From Leptidea sinapis (Eukaryota > Arthropoda > Insecta > Lepidoptera > Pieridae), in the NCBI RefSeq assembly GCF_905404315.1, contig NC_066275.1:9300001-9364000 (forward strand): a stretch of 64,000 nt of DNA. The letters are read 5' to 3'. This document shows, piece by piece, positions 1-13,215 of this stretch. The notes under the pieces are model-generated. The model searched no databases. It was not told the origin of the DNA and was given only the letters and a program-made list of their open reading frames with translations. A program made the translations under genes and the position numbers. Position 1 is the stretch's first letter, and each line of letters opens with the position of its first letter.

Positions 1-29
1 TCTCAATATATTCTTGATAATGTAATGTA

Positions 30-486
30 TGTTCATAGGCACATAAGTGAATTTGCCAGAAACTGTCATAACCATAATGTTAACACCAGGAACAGACAAA
101 CTTATGATGCCTACTACTCGGCTAAGTCGAGTTAGTAAGTCTTTTGTGGGGCGATGTAAATCCTTTTACAACAAGATCCCAGAAAATGTTCAAAACAAAA
201 GTATTACGTTATTCAAAAGAATTGTTAAAAAACGTAAATGACTTTCTTAATGATACCACAGATTGGGAATGGAGTGACCGCCCTCGGGCTATTAAATAAT
301 AAGTTTAATTGTACAATATTACTTTGTAAACATATTAATTCGATGAAAAAAAAGCCCCCTGAGTTAGTTGCGCCCATTCTTCTCAGGTCTGAGGCATTCA
401 TTTTGGAATGGGTGGTAGGTTTTCGACTTTCAATAAGTGATGTCACATCCTATTTTGAATAAAAATATTTGAATTTGAATTTGAAT
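30..486 (+). mobile_element. CR1/Jockey-like LINE, 5'-truncated 3' end
   Basis: This is the last part of a reverse-transcriptase ORF plus the 3' UTR of a non-LTR retrotransposon. The conceptual translation carries TRLSRVSKSFVGRC and FYNKIPENVQ, then NDTTDWE in another frame near 245-275. This matches the usual end of this LINE type, where a conserved RxSxVxKSF...FYNKxP block is followed by a short VNDFxND-like tail. At least one frameshift or small deletion near 235 breaks the frame, so it is dead. The 3' UTR contains the recognisable GCGCCCATTCTTCTCAGGTC block near 370-390, an AATAAA-like signal near 461, and a tail of TTTGAA repeats at 467-486. A minus-strand copy of the same family lies at 23520-23960. 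LINE identity is firm; the clade name is tentative. Confidence 0.8.
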
Positions 487-665
487 CTGCCTACTCATCT
501 AGCCATGATTAAATGTATACATACATATTCTGTATTTACTACAAAATTACTTGACCTATTTTCATAAATTCTTTCACCTCCTGAATGCTACATTATGAGT
601 AACGTGAGCTTATTTATAAACAAGTAAACAATGATAACTAACAACACTTTGCTATTCTTTATGTC

Positions 666-966
666 AATAAGGCACGAGACGAGCAAGACGTTCAGCTGAT
701 GGTAATTGATACGCCCAGCCCATTACAATGTAGTACCACTCATGAGATCATTCTTGAGAAACCCAAAAATTCTGTGCGGCACTACATTTGTACTCGTATC
801 CTTGACACGTAAGATGTTAAGTCTCATTTGCGCAGTAATTTCACTAGTTAAGTTTTTCAGACTGAAACACTTGAATGCTTACACATTACTTCTTCACGGC
901 AGAAAAAGGCGTCATTATGGTACCCATAATCCAGCCAGCATCCTGTACAAAGGAGCCTCACACTGG
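666..966 (-). mobile_element. Family A SINE-like repeat, copy 1
   Basis: One of ten copies in this window of a ~290-bp repeat. Read on the minus strand, the family starts ACCAGTGGGAGGCTCCTTTG, runs through GTGTTTCGGTCTGAAGGGCG and GAGCGGCACTGCATTGTAAT, and ends CGTCCTGCTCGTCTCGTCCC then TTATNATCATAAAA with an A-tail. The tail orientation sets the strand. There is no obvious tRNA, 5S or 7SL head, so it may be a SINE of unclear origin or a mobilised LINE 3' end. This copy has several substitutions and a small insertion near 740-755. Short ORFs across it are chance ORFs of the repeat. Confidence 0.85.
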
Positions 967-2948
967 TAAATTATATATATAAAGCAAAAAAATTTACTTC
1001 TTGCTTATCTATATTATTAAATTTACCTAAACAAAGAGGGCAAGCGGGTAGTTCAAAATAATTTGGACGAACAAAAATTCGCTTTCAAACTACCTCGTTA
1101 CGATACGTTACTACTCCGATGAAAACTCGTATTAAATATCCAATTTCGTCCCGGATTAGCGGCTTTTATCCAGATATCGAACGGGACGAACTCCAAGTGC
1201 TGATACCGCGTTAAGTATGAAAGTTTGATAACATTTAAGTCGTAAACGAACGATCATCGTGCAACTTGGAAACTGTGCGATGCCCAATAACGCTATTATT
1301 TAACAGACGTGTGATACGGACGTTCCCGGAAGCGATGATGAAGCTGAAGATTATGGTTATAAATTGAGAATTATATAATCTGTTATATGAACTAAAATCC
1401 GAAATGTATACTTTATCCATTACGAATTGTATTGTTATCACCATTTATATAACTTTTTTGAAGTGAAAGCGTTAAGTACTTTTCTTGGGATGGGTATAAA
1501 ATGTTAAACTAGCGTCAGGCCACGTGACCTGATCGAAAATTCGTAAGACAGTCGTTGAAATTGTGGATGAAAGTCGATTTTTCTGAGAGATAAACTTTTT
1601 AATGTAAAATAATTGTAAATACTGCATGGATGACACACAACATACATAATTATAGAGGAGTCTTTAACAAATAAAATCTAATTAAGTTCAAACTTAAAAA
1701 TTAAATGAATTTTGGTCGCATGTCGACCTATGGGTGACTACTAGTTTATATAAAACAATATGTTTGATTATAACTCTCGATATTCAGTTTTAATTTACTC
1801 AGAATATCAACCTACAAAACGAAATGAGAGCTTACATAACATTATAAATAACATCCAACACAAACATATTAAAAAAATTAGCTTATAATCCAACTACGAA
1901 TTAATAATACGAAAAGAAACTCAGCCTCGAAATAAGTGAAGTAAATCATGGAAAATACCTATATTAAAGATTACAGTAACATAACAACGTAACAGGTACT
2001 GGCTGAGACTAAGCGGTTTGCTTTCAAGCCTGTACCATAAAATGCATGATGAATGTAGACAAGCCCTTTCGAGTCGGTACCGTTGCCTCCCCACTACCAA
2101 GGGATGGGCGACGTATCAACCAATATTACTTGATCTCCCTCTCCCCTCGCGGTATACGCATCAATTGAAGTCGGCGGATTGAAACGGCTTATCAAGAGGA
2201 TCTGTAGATATTGGACGAACATGTCGAATATCGAATAGGGTTCGGTGCACTCAGCTCCATTTTTAAATTTGAATATTAATGGAACACAATTCGAAAATGG
2301 CCGATTTCGGTTACGCTGTATCGATGCGCGATACAAATAAGGTGTTAAAATTGAGAGTTTATGGTTTTTCATATTGGTATTTATATATAATAGTATTAAT
2401 TTTTGTTTTGAAAATACCTTCGTTTATGAATGATTGGATTACCTACTGAACAATTATTGTTATGCTATCATTATTAACTACTCGTATTATATTTGAACTC
2501 ACATGGATTTTTACGTCATTTTACTATAGATTTCTATTAATATTTGGCTTCTTAATATATTTTATTAAGAAGAAGCTCCTACCTTCTCAATTAGTCCGAT
2601 TCTTTGTGTCTATATTTACCTGTTTCCTCGTAAATTGTGAACTTAGTTTTAATGATTAGGTACTTAAGCACTGATTTTTGATGATAATATTTTCATTTGT
2701 CGGGTACAAGTACCTATAACCCCAAAGAGTAGAAAAAGGGGAGTAAACATTCATATAACGACTCGCTTTAGGTAGGTATATATGAAGCCAACTGTGAATG
2801 GATTTATATAAATTATTAACTTATACTTGATGACTGTTTTTAAAGTTATAACTTCACAACTATATTAATTTATCTATGAAACAAGCATTAAGATTGTTAA
2901 GGCCAATCATAATAACTATGCTCTAATAATACCGATCTATATAGTACA
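967..2948. other. No gene recognised
   Basis: AT-rich sequence with somewhat higher GC at 1020-1330 and 2040-2340. A 9-bp inverted pair TTCGTCCCG / CGGGACGAA lies at 1145-1153 and 1182-1190. A 92-codon minus-strand ORF at 2094-2372 has no motif I recognise. I see no splice-bounded exon or repeat family here. Confidence 0.6.
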
Positions 2949-3249
2949 CTAGCTGTCCCAGCAAATGTTGTATGCCGATATTAAAATCGCGATACAAAAG
3001 TAACTGTTGATCGTAGATGGGTGAAAATTTGAAGTTGTATGTATTTTTTGATGACTCATAATCAAACAAATTAAAAAAAAATGTCAAAAAATTTGGCGTG
3101 GACCACCCTTAACATTTAGGGGGATGAAAAATAGATGTTTTCCGATTCTCAGACCTACCCAATATGCACTCAAAATTTCATGAGAATCGGTCAAGCCGTT
3201 TCGAAGGAGCTTAACTACAAACACCGCGACACGAGAATTTTATATATAG
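2949..3249 (-). mobile_element. Non-autonomous Helitron, family B copy 1
   Basis: On the minus strand it reads from an ATATATAAAATTCTCGTGTC 5' end to GCTGGGACAGCTAG at the 3' end. Family B consensus starts TCTAAYATATAAAATTCTCG and ends GCTGGGTCAGCTAG, with GCTG-GGT-CAGC able to form a short hairpin. TC at the 5' end, CTAG at the 3' end, insertion between A and T and a terminal hairpin are Helitron hallmarks. The interior carries CGAAACGGCTTGACCGATTC and a homopolymer tract, and has no coding capacity. Five more copies are in the window. Confidence 0.75.
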
Positions 3250-3651
3250 TACATATTTATAGTTTACCTACTTTTTTTTAATATTAAGTATTATTTATTT
3301 TCAGAAGTTGTATATCTACTTAATAATGTACCTAATATTCAGAAGTCCTAGTAATAAAATATAAATAGATACGAAATTACGAATATTATGAGAATTACTT
3401 GACGGAACCCTATTCCGTAAATTTTGGAATCTATTAACAGTGTCTGTAACTCCGAAAGAACCAGTCCGTTCTCAAAAGTTGTTCACGAATATTTTTTTTA
3501 TTTTCAAACTTATTAAGAGTTAATCGTCGGGATATTAGATCTTGATAGGTCGATACAAATCTTTAGGATAATTATATAGCTATTAATCAAATAAGTAAAT
3601 GTAGGTCATACTTAAAATTTTTATTGTGAAAATATAATTATAGACTTAGAT

Positions 3652-3926
3652 ACAGTATGGACGAACAAAACGTGCGAGAGAGAAGAACATTACTAAAGAT
3701 AGAGATAGAGATATAGAGATACAGTAAAATACAAAAGGAAAGCGAACATATTGTTACTGTAACCGATTTTAATTGAACAGTAGTAAATAGTCAGCCACGC
3801 TTGTGTGGCATTAGTGCCTTGGTGTTTTGAATTATAATTAACTACTAGCTTTCGCACACATTGACAAATCAGAATTGTTCACGCATTATCAGGCTGTCAC
3901 GTAGTCTATACGCTAGTATGTAAGTC
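3652..3926. repeat. Family H dispersed repeat, copy 1
   Basis: This stretch aligns by eye with 38366-38632. Both contain GAGAAGAACAT, AAAAGGAAAGCGAA, TGTAACCGATTT, CACGCTTG, and then TTGACAAATC near the far end. Both are bounded by TATAGACAT-like words in opposite orientation, which suggests a small DNA element of ~270 bp. A short GATAGA-rich simple repeat sits at 3697-3722. No coding potential. Confidence 0.55.
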
Positions 3927-4032
3927 TAGGGATATAATATTTTTAGAGAAATATTTTGAAGGCTGTTTTCATTCTAATTTACTTGGATACATTATTAAAG
4001 GACCTATTGTAATAATTCTGCCTATAAACTCC

Positions 4033-4321
4033 TTTTTTTATGAAAATAAGGGACGAGGCGAGCAGGACGTTCAACTTATGGTAATTGATACGCCATGCCC
4101 ATTACAATGCAGTGCCACTCTGGATTCTTGAAAAACCAAAAAATTCTGAGCGGCACCTTGAGACATAAGATGTTAATTCATTTGCCCAGTAATTTCACTA
4201 GCTACGGCGCTCCTCAGACCGAAACACAGTAATGTTTACACATTACTGCTTCACGGCAGAAACAGGCGCCGTTGTGGTACCTACCCATAATCTAGCCGGC
4301 ATCTTGTGCAAAAGAGCCTCC
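4033..4321 (-). mobile_element. Family A SINE-like repeat, copy 2
   Basis: Nearly full-length copy. The A-tail appears as a T-run at 4033-4039 followed by ATGAAAATAAGGGACGAGGC, and the element ends at GAGCCTCC, just short of the family's CACTGGT end. A small deletion removes part of the region after GCGGCACC near 4150. Confidence 0.85.
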
Positions 4322-4984
4322 TTTAATTATTTATTAGACTGAATTTTGGTCTTATATTGTTTTAAGAAGGAAATCATTGCAAACAATGCACATAACAATT
4401 ATTTAAAATATTCGAGGAATATTCACTGAATTTCCGAGCGAAGAAATTAAACGGATAGGTACCAATCTCATAAGCTCAATTCAAGATCACCTGTTTGACA
4501 AATACGCAGGATACAATTTAACACACCAATAAAATTCGACTCCAAATAAATTTGTGATTTTTACGCCCGCTCCAAATTAAAACCTTCACTGTATCGTAAT
4601 AATTCGTTTAATCTATGACTCTTTTCATTTACTTTTCAAGATATAAACTTAAATTACAATCAATATGTTACAAAGAGTCTCCTGGTAATACCATAACATA
4701 CTTCTTATTTTATAGCGTATGTCTGCGCGATTTTAATCTTCAATACATTGTGATTTAAGTGGTTTTGAGAAATAAGGGATTGTGCGCTGACGCATTTGAC
4801 ATTTAAATATGATTCGACAATCGATCGCCAATTTACGTTAAGTGACATTGTCACTTTCAAGGAGCTCTCCTTGATTTACTGAAATAATATTTGACAACGT
4901 TGCCAATACGTTTTGACGTTTAATATAATTAAGCACCATCTAAATGTGTTTCTGTTTAAAATAGTATATTGTGCCTTTCTTGGG

Positions 4985-5302
4985 TAATCTACAACTGTCA
5001 TACGAGTTGCACATACTATTTTGTACTTCGCACGACACGCCACAAGTTAGGATATCATCCCCACCATCTGGATGTGTGGCGGTCCTCCACAGTGCGGTTT
5101 TCAAGGAGCTTTCTTCCACTACAAAGCTGTGGAATGAGCTTCCTTGTGCGGTGTTTCCGGGACGACACGACATGGGTACCTTCAAAAAAAGCGCGTACAC
5201 TTGTGATTCCTCTGGTGTTACAAGAGAATGTGGGCGGCGGTGATCACTTAACACCAGGTGACCCGTACGCTCGTTTGTCCTCCTATTCCATAAAAAAAAA
5301 AC
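4985..5302 (+). mobile_element. CR1-like LINE, ORF2 C-terminus and 3' end
   Basis: The translated segment carries GYHPHHLDVWRSSTVRFSRS in one frame and, after a 1-bp shift near 5115, TKLWNELPCAVFPGRHDMGT and FKKSAY in the next. This is the conserved C-terminal block of a lepidopteran CR1/Jockey-type reverse transcriptase ORF. The 3' UTR then reads GTGGGCGGCGGTGATCACTT, AACACCAGGTGACCCGTACG and TTTGTCCTCCTATTCCATAA, and ends in an A-run at 5293-5301. It is 5'-truncated and frameshifted, so it is a dead-on-arrival insertion. Two shorter relatives occur at 17634-17690 and 35974-36057. Confidence 0.8.
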
Positions 5303-6212
5303 TATTTTGCGACGATTTATGTATTATTTCCGACTCCATATTCGTTTTAAAAGATTTGTAACATAAATTATAATTTTATTTATTAATCAAACTGTCAGAC
5401 GTGTGACACCGTACGACAAGTAAACTTTTCGCACTCAAACAACAGTTTCATTTACGAAACAAATCACGCGTAATTTTAAAATGGGCAAACGGCTCTTTTT
5501 GAACCGCAACAGCAAGCGTCAAGATACTACTTTTCCCGCATGAGTAATACAAAATATGTTTCTTTTACATTGTTATGTATTTTACAATAGTAGGTACTCA
5601 CCTCAGAGGGCAAGTCCTAGAATTTTTTTATTATTTACTTCATGTTAGTTTGATCTCTATGTATTTGAGAGTATCTTTCAAATTAATTTTCACCAGGTGG
5701 TGAGTCGAGGTCGACTCCGGTCCGTTTTGTCCGATTTATTTGAAAATTTCATATCAAGAGACTATAAATATTTTTCATGCTGTTTAGGGTAAGTTAATAA
5801 AACGAAAAAATAAACACGCTTAATCATAAGCCGATGATAAAACATGGATTTTTTAAATATGTAAATTAGGTAGGTACATATGAGAGAATGCATTTTATAG
5901 CGATATGAAGTCTGATAGATATATACTGTATATAATGTTATTTATTTCTCACGAGGGACACGTTTGCTCAGTACACAGAGAGTATGTACAAGCAAACAAA
6001 AAGATTTATTCGTTAAATTACGTGTTGCCACCAATATTCGGAAGCAAAAAGTACACTTCAAAGGCTTGTACCATTCTCATGATTCCTGTAATGATGCAGA
6101 CAGACAGAAGCTCAATTATCCCGTTATAAAAACACGTACGTTTTCCCTGTACTTTCCAGGGGCATAAAAGGAATAGGGAAGTCCCAGGCCCAAGGGTGTC
6201 GTAAGGGACTTT
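5303..6212. other. No gene recognised
   Basis: AT-rich sequence with no repeat family I can name. Short overlapping ORFs at 5905-6167 have no recognisable domain. Confidence 0.55.
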
Positions 6213-6500
6213 ACCAGTGGGAGGCTTCTTTGCAAACTTCGGATGCCGGCTAGATTATAGATACCACAACGACGCCTTTTTCTGCAGTGAAGCAGTAATA
6301 TGAAAGCACTATTGTGTTTTGGTCTGAAGGGTGCCGTAGCTAGTGAATTTGCAAATGAGTGATGAACGCAATTGTAGTGCGGCTCAGAATTATTGGATAT
6401 TTCAATAATCCTGAGCGGCACTGCATTGTAATGGGCAGGGCGTATCAATTACCATCAGCTAAACGTCCTGCTCGTCTCGTTCTTTAATGACATAAAAAAA
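6213..6500 (+). mobile_element. Family A SINE-like repeat, copy 3
   Basis: Starts ACCAGTGGGAGGCTTCTTTG and ends at an A7 tail at 6494-6500 after CTCGTTCTTTAATGACAT. Internal blocks GTGCCGTAGCTAGTGAATTT and CCTGAGCGGCACTGCATTGT match the family. Some scattered deletions. Confidence 0.85.
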
Positions 6501-7156
6501 CAAACCTACTCTTCAAGTTTTTTATTATTAAAGTAAGGACAAAACCGCTCATTGTATCTCAAAAGAGAACAATTTGTATATTTTTTTCTTAGTGAAAAAG
6601 ATTTATTCTTAAATCGCATTCAATTTAAATCTAGGGCGCCAGTTCTCATTGGCCTCAAGAGGCTGAAGTTAATTTAAATAACAGAACAACATCGATTCAG
6701 CCACAACGTACTTGAAAGCCAAACATCCATTAACTCCTCTTTGCAATCGTCATGGAGTATACACACTCTATCTGGGATAGAGTTTTAATGTCAGTATTTT
6801 ACAAGATCAAGTTTCAAGTAGGGTAAAACAGATGCCCGGATCCTAAGTAATCAAAATGGCCTCTGTCGAAATTATAGGATAATTGTTTTGTTAATACCCT
6901 TGTATTTGTGATAGCTGACGTCTAATTAGACTTAAATAAATTAGGGAACCGAATTTAATTTTGTGTCGGCCTCTTGTTGTTTCGAAGAATTGTTTTTAGG
7001 TTTTAATTTGCCTTTATGTTTGCTTGAGTGAAATTAATAACAATTTAATAGATCTGTTCTTTATGGTTCGCATTGCAATATCTTGAATTTTTGATTAATT
7101 TTCCTTTGTTCGTATTTTAGTGAAGGGTTTTATGTAGCTGCTAAGTAGGTTCTTAG
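6501..7156. other. No gene recognised
   Basis: AT-rich, no repeat family or exon that I can support. Confidence 0.55.
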
Positions 7157-7398
7157 CACAAGATAGGTGGCCGGTTATGTGAATTTTTTCACAGTGAAGA
7201 CGTAATGTCTTGTGTTTCGGTTTGAAGTCTACCACAGCTAATGAGAAAACATCTTAAATTATGTCTCAAAGTGACGAGCGCAATTTCGATGCTGCTCAGA
7301 ATTTTGTGTTCAATCAAATATCCTGAACAGCACTGTATTATAATCGGCTTGCCACCAGTTGAACGTCTTGCTTGTCTGGTCATTTTTTTCATAAAAAA
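7157..7398 (+). mobile_element. Family A SINE-like repeat, copy 4 (highly diverged)
   Basis: It still aligns with family A through TGTGTTTCGGTTTGAAGTCT, TATGTCTCAAAGTGACGAGC, CTGAACAGCACTGTATTATA and GTTGAACGTCTTGCTTGTCT, ending in ATAAAAAA. Substitutions are far more numerous than in other copies, so it is an old insertion. The head is largely eroded. Confidence 0.7.
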
Positions 7399-8892
7399 TT
7401 ATGCTGTTTAGATTATAAGGAGAGAGTTTGGAGATGTTTTCAAAACGTAATATAGGGTATTAGTATAAACCTGAATAAAGAAACCACGTGATAAAAAGCA
7501 TCAAATTTTATAATTTAATTTATGATCTAAGTTAGTTTCTAGACATAAAATTGGATTAAACGAAGTTTTTCTTAGAGTCGTAAGTGAAAACTCATTCAAA
7601 GTTAGTGAACTTAAATATTTTTCTTTATCATAACTTTGTTTATGAACGTTGACTCCGAAACGTTTCTTTAGTTTTCGTTGCTGACGAGTAGAGGGTAATG
7701 CTTACGTCTTTCTTCGTTGAGACGCCGATGATGCGGTTAGAGATTGCAACTTTACCGAAGAAACGTTTAGACTTGGTGCATTTCATAGGAAATGGCGATT
7801 TTAAAGACTAGTAGTAAGTTATGAAAATAGGAGGACATAATTATTGTAAGGAGAAAAATAATTGTAAACAAACTGAATTCATAATCATTTATAACAGCAA
7901 AAGTAATATATGATTTATTAATACTTGTTCTATACATAAAGATACACTCGATTCCTTAAAATAAGACGGCAAGGAAAATAGTAAATATTTTGAAAATGAA
8001 AATTACACAAATTGTCTAGAAGTACCGACAAACATGGAAATACCTTTCCGGCCCTTGAAGATATTTAGCTAACAGCTTAAAGCTAAGATTAGCTTTTACG
8101 TTATTCATATTGGTTTGGAATGGCTAGCAGCTAATTCTATATATACATATTGCAGATAAGAATTTTTTTGCAAAACAAAATGTCAAACGTAAGATATCAA
8201 AGTGGAAGCAAATTTTTGTATTGACGTGATGAAACTCAGCTGCCTTTATTACTCGAATTATTTCAGAACGTAAATAATTAAACGCATTCGTTTCTGATCT
8301 AGACCAAACAAACAAAAACCACTCAGACTTGTAGAGAGCTCCAAATAATGGGCAACGATTATCTAAGGTTGCATGTTACCTTCCGTCTAGCCATAATAAT
8401 TGGTGCTCGGTACATACCCTCGAGCTGATCAAGCTTTCAAGACGTCATCACCGTAACACCGAGTATACACTGTTAACATTACTTCTGCTTGATATGTATT
8501 TTGAGTGGAAATATTAAGGCGCTTTCATTAGGCAAGTGCATTAACGTAAGTAAGGCTTTCTTAACAATTTGGGGAAAATCTTCAGAAAATATATGCTTTG
8601 AAGGCGAATTACATGTTGTAGTAATTAGTCATAAATATAAATTGGTACTTTTTATATACAAAATAACAAAGGAAATTGAAAAATAGGTGAATCCAATGAA
8701 TGTGATCCGAAAATTTAGTCATATTTCTAATCTTCGAATGTGAAAAATTGTCGCAATTCTCAAGCGGAGAAATATTGAAACAACCGAAAAGAGACATAAA
8801 CAGTAACATAACCTAGCATAAACGTAGAAATTTGCACACATATTATCAATTTCCCAAAAATTTTGAGTGATTGCAATTTTTTTTTTTTTGTG
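7399..8892. other. No gene recognised
   Basis: Mostly AT-rich. The stretch 8340-8470 is more GC-balanced, but I cannot assign it to a gene or a repeat. Confidence 0.55.
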
Positions 8893-9018
8893 TAGTTTTG
8901 TACGGTGGCACTCTTATAGTAGATACATACTCTAGTGTGACAAGACAGTAAGGGCCGCGGTTATTACATACCATCGGACGAGCCGTATAAATGCGGGTTT
9001 GTTCTCTCTTCCATGAAA
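8893..9018 (+). mobile_element. LINE 3' UTR fragment
   Basis: Contains GTACGGTGGCACTCTTATAG, then GGGCCGCGGTTATTACATAC, CATCGGACGAGCCGTATAAA and GTTCTCTCTTCCATGAAAAG. This order resembles the 3' UTR of lepidopteran CR1-type LINEs, which end in a pyrimidine-rich stretch and CCATAAAAA. Heavily 5'-truncated with no coding part left. Confidence 0.6.
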
Positions 9019-12000
9019 AGCCAACTTGAAGTACCGTCTAGTTTCAAATAAGATGTGACAATAACATAACATATTACAACAGCACTACGTACAGCAAAAA
9101 AAACGATTCACTCGATTGTATGAAACGTGCAGTCATTGATAGATTGACAGATGACGGCTATAATCTTGTAAAAATCGGAGATAGCCGAAAACCACTTCGT
9201 TTTAAGCAACTGTTTGGCTTCAAACTTAGCCGGATAATACTTCGTTACCAATCGCCATACTGTAATTACTACTATTTCAAACTTATCTCAAATGACTGCA
9301 TGTTTCATACTAAACAAAATTTAAATTTTTACTTACGTAGTATTTACATCCTCTTTGAGTTAGTATACGTCATGAAGCTACATCAGTTCACAAAGGAGTT
9401 TTGATATATTTCGCTATTTCTCGTTGATGTAATATATCACTGAAAAGTATTCTTGGATACTAATGGGTTAAATTTATACTGAATGCATCATTAATACATA
9501 TTTTATTGCATAGAAACTGTAATTTATAGATTCAAAGATAATATGTACATATGCATTCGCATTATAACTATATTTATTAATATCTTATCAGAGCAATGAA
9601 TGTAGTTGTCTCGATCGGTGCAATAAATTCGTTGCCGCAAAGCAATTCGATATGAAGCTTTATAATTTATTCAGATTTTACATAGTTAAAGTACATAAGA
9701 TTTGCAGTGATTGGCTATAAAGGTAGACAAATTATTATTTATACATTAATGCCATGTCGGGACCAATTAATAGATATGTCAATTTAAATGCAAACAATTT
9801 CTAAGATAGTCAATTAAAAATCACAGTATTCTGTCCTATATTTCTTTATTAAAATTAGAAGCATAAATTATTATGAATTATTAGAGGTTTTAAAAAAAAA
9901 ATTAGGAAGTGTAGACATAAAAGTTATATTAAAATTTTCGAAAAAATTAGAAATTAGAATCTGAATTCATGGATTTCATATAATTATGAAAACGAATGGT
10001 TTTTATAGAAGTAGAGTCAGAAGTGAAGACAAGTTTTTTTTTTAATTTTCGATGTCAGGACAGTAATGTTAATAAATTATAGATTGACTTAGCCTTAACT
10101 ACTTACATATTCTGGCGAATGCAGTATTTGAACCGTTTTTCTATTCAAACTGAAAATTCTCTATTAATCACTTACTTAACAATCTTTAACCAAATTTAAT
10201 AAAGGTGGATATTGATTTAATTTTGTAAAATCACCTATTAAATCTGAATGATATCCCATGACGCTCAAAATACCACTACTTTAAATATAAATAGATTCTA
10301 GGTATAGGTATCGTTTATCACAACTGGTTGTTAAATCATAAAGTTAACTTACATTAACACAACGGTCTTTGCTTAATAATGAATTGCCGCGATCTCAATT
10401 TATGACATGTTTATTACACAAAATATGATTTAAATGTCGTATAAATTTCTGACTACGATAAAATTATAAGTGTGCCAAGTAACCTAATAACCCATCCAAC
10501 CTAATGCTATTATTGTAGTATCACATTAACTACATATTATAAATATTGAGTATATCTTATATATATAACCAGCTTGAATGATTCTTTTTTTGATGTTTGA
10601 GTCTCTAAAAGTGATGCTAGACTTAAAGAGAGGGAAAACAAAGGAGTGGTCCCAAATTATTTCCCAAATAAATATGATTTTTTTTTGTTGAGTATTCCAA
10701 TCAATAATTAAATGAGAAACCAAGTTTAGATTATTTTATTATTTAACAAACATCGATATAATCGGAAACACAATCATGTTTGTACAAAGTACTGTCGGCA
10801 AAACGCGAAAAAAAATATCAAAAGGAAAGTTATTACTCGTGTACTAGTGTTTTCTGGTCTGAATTTGAATTTTTTCTTCTGAAGTCTCTATTGTGGGAGC
10901 TTAGAATTAAACCCAATAGCTTTCCAAATACCGGAATTAAATTTTAATTTCTATATAACACTTTCTATGTATAATATAACAGAAATTAAATTTTATAATG
11001 ACATGTTCAGCGGTGGTCACCTACCTTCGAGTGAGCCCCTGAATGTTTGTATGTTGATGACCAATACGAAAATAATACCGCTGGCATCCTTCGCTGTGTA
11101 GATAAATCTTCCTAGATATTAAATATACATGTCAGGATTTAATAACACGATATTAAATATATCTAATAGTACCATCGACGAAATTGATTCATGTCCTATT
11201 GTGCTGATAATTCTTTTAAAATCATAAAACAGATTTATATTTGCGCAAAAATATTGTATGACTGGTCTAATAAAATATCAGTGTCTAATATAACAGTAAC
11301 CTTCTTAGGAAATGTATGTTCACGTTAATTTCGACCTTGTTTATTATGACTGTAGGAAAATAATTTTAAGGTGGTTCAAGATTAAATTATGCCGATACTA
11401 AATATCGGATCAGAGATCGATATTTTTATCGATTTATTGCTTTTGGCATTTCAATAACCGATTTGTAGAGCGTTTTTGTCTAACGCTTTTGTGATCTCGT
11501 CTCAAAACCCATGTATGGGTTGACGTATTTGTATTTTTAGTTTGATATTCGAATGAATGCGACAGATAAACGTTTTATTCTACGTGGATTTAGAAATTAA
11601 GATTGACATAATATAGCGATTGACAGAAAATATACAATCTGGACCCTGAATAATCTTACATTAGAGCTCCATAATAGATGGTTAATATTAACCTAAATTG
11701 CTGAATGAGTCAAAATAATAACAAACTAATTAAATGTCTTTAAACCTGACATGTATGGACATTGCGAATACAAGTAATTTTATGGCATCCGTGGGCCGGA
11801 ATTACATTCAAATTCAGACATTAAGTAATTAAATTTAAACATACCAAAACGAATTGGAAATTACAGTAAAAATTAGTTTTGAAGATTTTTCCATCAAACA
11901 CTAATTACATTTTTATTGAGTACCTACCTATATCTTTTTTGAATTCGGTAGGTGTGCATTGAGGTACACCTAAGTATAAAATCTTATTGTGAATTTAGTC

Positions 12001-13021
12001 TTTATAACTCATAATGTATATTATACTCAAAGATTTTATAGGTGACTTGAACAGCACATACTCTTCTTTAAGTCTAATCTAATATTGAAATGACCTTAAA
12101 ACTATATTCTTCTGCTTATTATTCTTCTTCCGCAAATAAATTAGCATACTAAATGCAGTCACAATACTTTAGAACTATCTATATTAGAAAGTTTTTAATG
12201 TGCCTATTATCTGCATCTTGTTACGTAGTCCAAAGAATACAAGATTCGGATACGAATACAAGATTGAAACTTATAAGAATAGAATCACGTTGCCAACAAG
12301 AAAACATTTGTAGGACATTAGTTTTATCACGGGGCGAATTAATGCTTTTTTATGCAAATCAAGCATGTCTATTACATTTATAAATTTGCATTTTTCAACA
12401 GAATCCTCATCAAAGTGTCTAATGAAGGTTTAAGCCTAGATTGTTGATGTCACCGCGATGTACGTTCCGATGAGATGCCGCCATTATTGTGTGAATGTCT
12501 TTTTTATATTTTTTTACATAGTTTTACTACGCAAGCTCGCAATTGAAAAGATCATTGCAGACTGAATAAACGTACCTATACCTATGTATATGAATTCGAT
12601 AGCCTAAAAAACATTGGTATGTTACGGGCGAGGATCCACCACGGTCCACCATAGCAAAATACAAGTATTAGAACAGTAGTGTAACTCAGCGGTCTCCTTG
12701 AAATTTATACCTACTTCTGGGCGGAGGACTGTGTTTGGTACATACGAGTACTAAAAGATTGACAATACGGACGGCGTGGCACAGGTAATTTTAATCGGAC
12801 AGCGATTAGTACTCAATAGTTTTGTCTCCCCAAGATTGCTTAGCGGCCGCGTAAGTCGTGTGTATGTGTGTGTGCGTACATTCGGATGCTCTAGTATGAA
12901 CTTAAAGAACTGTTCTATTACTGTATTATGACCATGGTGAGAGTTACATCTATTGCATCACCGATGCTTCGAATTAAATTCATTTAATTTTACCTTACAT
13001 TCATTCCTTACTTTCATTTAA
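9019..13021. other. No gene recognised
   Basis: About 4 kb of AT-rich sequence. The 94-codon plus-strand ORF at 9120-9404 has no recognisable domain and AT-driven composition. A weak LINE-tail resemblance (AGCGGTGGTCACCTACCTTC) occurs at 11009-11028. A GC-richer patch at 12640-12860 contains GCGGCCGCGTAAGTC, which includes a consensus splice donor at 12850-12855, but no reading frame there is convincing. Confidence 0.5.
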
Positions 13022-13215
13022 TATTACATTACTGTGTTTCGGTCTGAAGGGCGCCGTAGCTAATAAAATTACTGGGCGAATGAGACTTAACATCTTATAT
13101 CTCAACGTGACGAGCGCAAAATCCTGAGCGGCACTGCATTGTAATGGGCTGGGCGTATCAATTACCATCAGCTGAACGTCATGCTCGTCTCGTCCCATAT
13201 TTTTATTAAAAAAAA
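13022..13215 (+). mobile_element. Family A SINE-like repeat, copy 5 (5'-truncated)
   Basis: Begins at CATTACTGTGTTTCGGTCTG, so the first ~90 bases of the family are missing, and ends CGTCTCGTCCCATATTTTTA followed by an A8 tail. An internal deletion between GACGAGCGC and AAATCCTGAGCGG removes the GTAGTGCCGCTCAGAATTTT part. Loss of the 5' end is what incomplete target-primed reverse transcription would give. Confidence 0.85.

Noticed and set aside
2094..2372. 92-codon minus-strand ORF in a GC-richer patch
   Set aside because: Begins with ordinary AT-rich codons and shows no motif; without homology or transcripts it cannot be called.
9120..9404. 94-codon plus-strand ORF
   Set aside because: No domain, no splice signals of note and an AT-driven amino-acid make-up; random ORFs of this size are expected in 64 kb.
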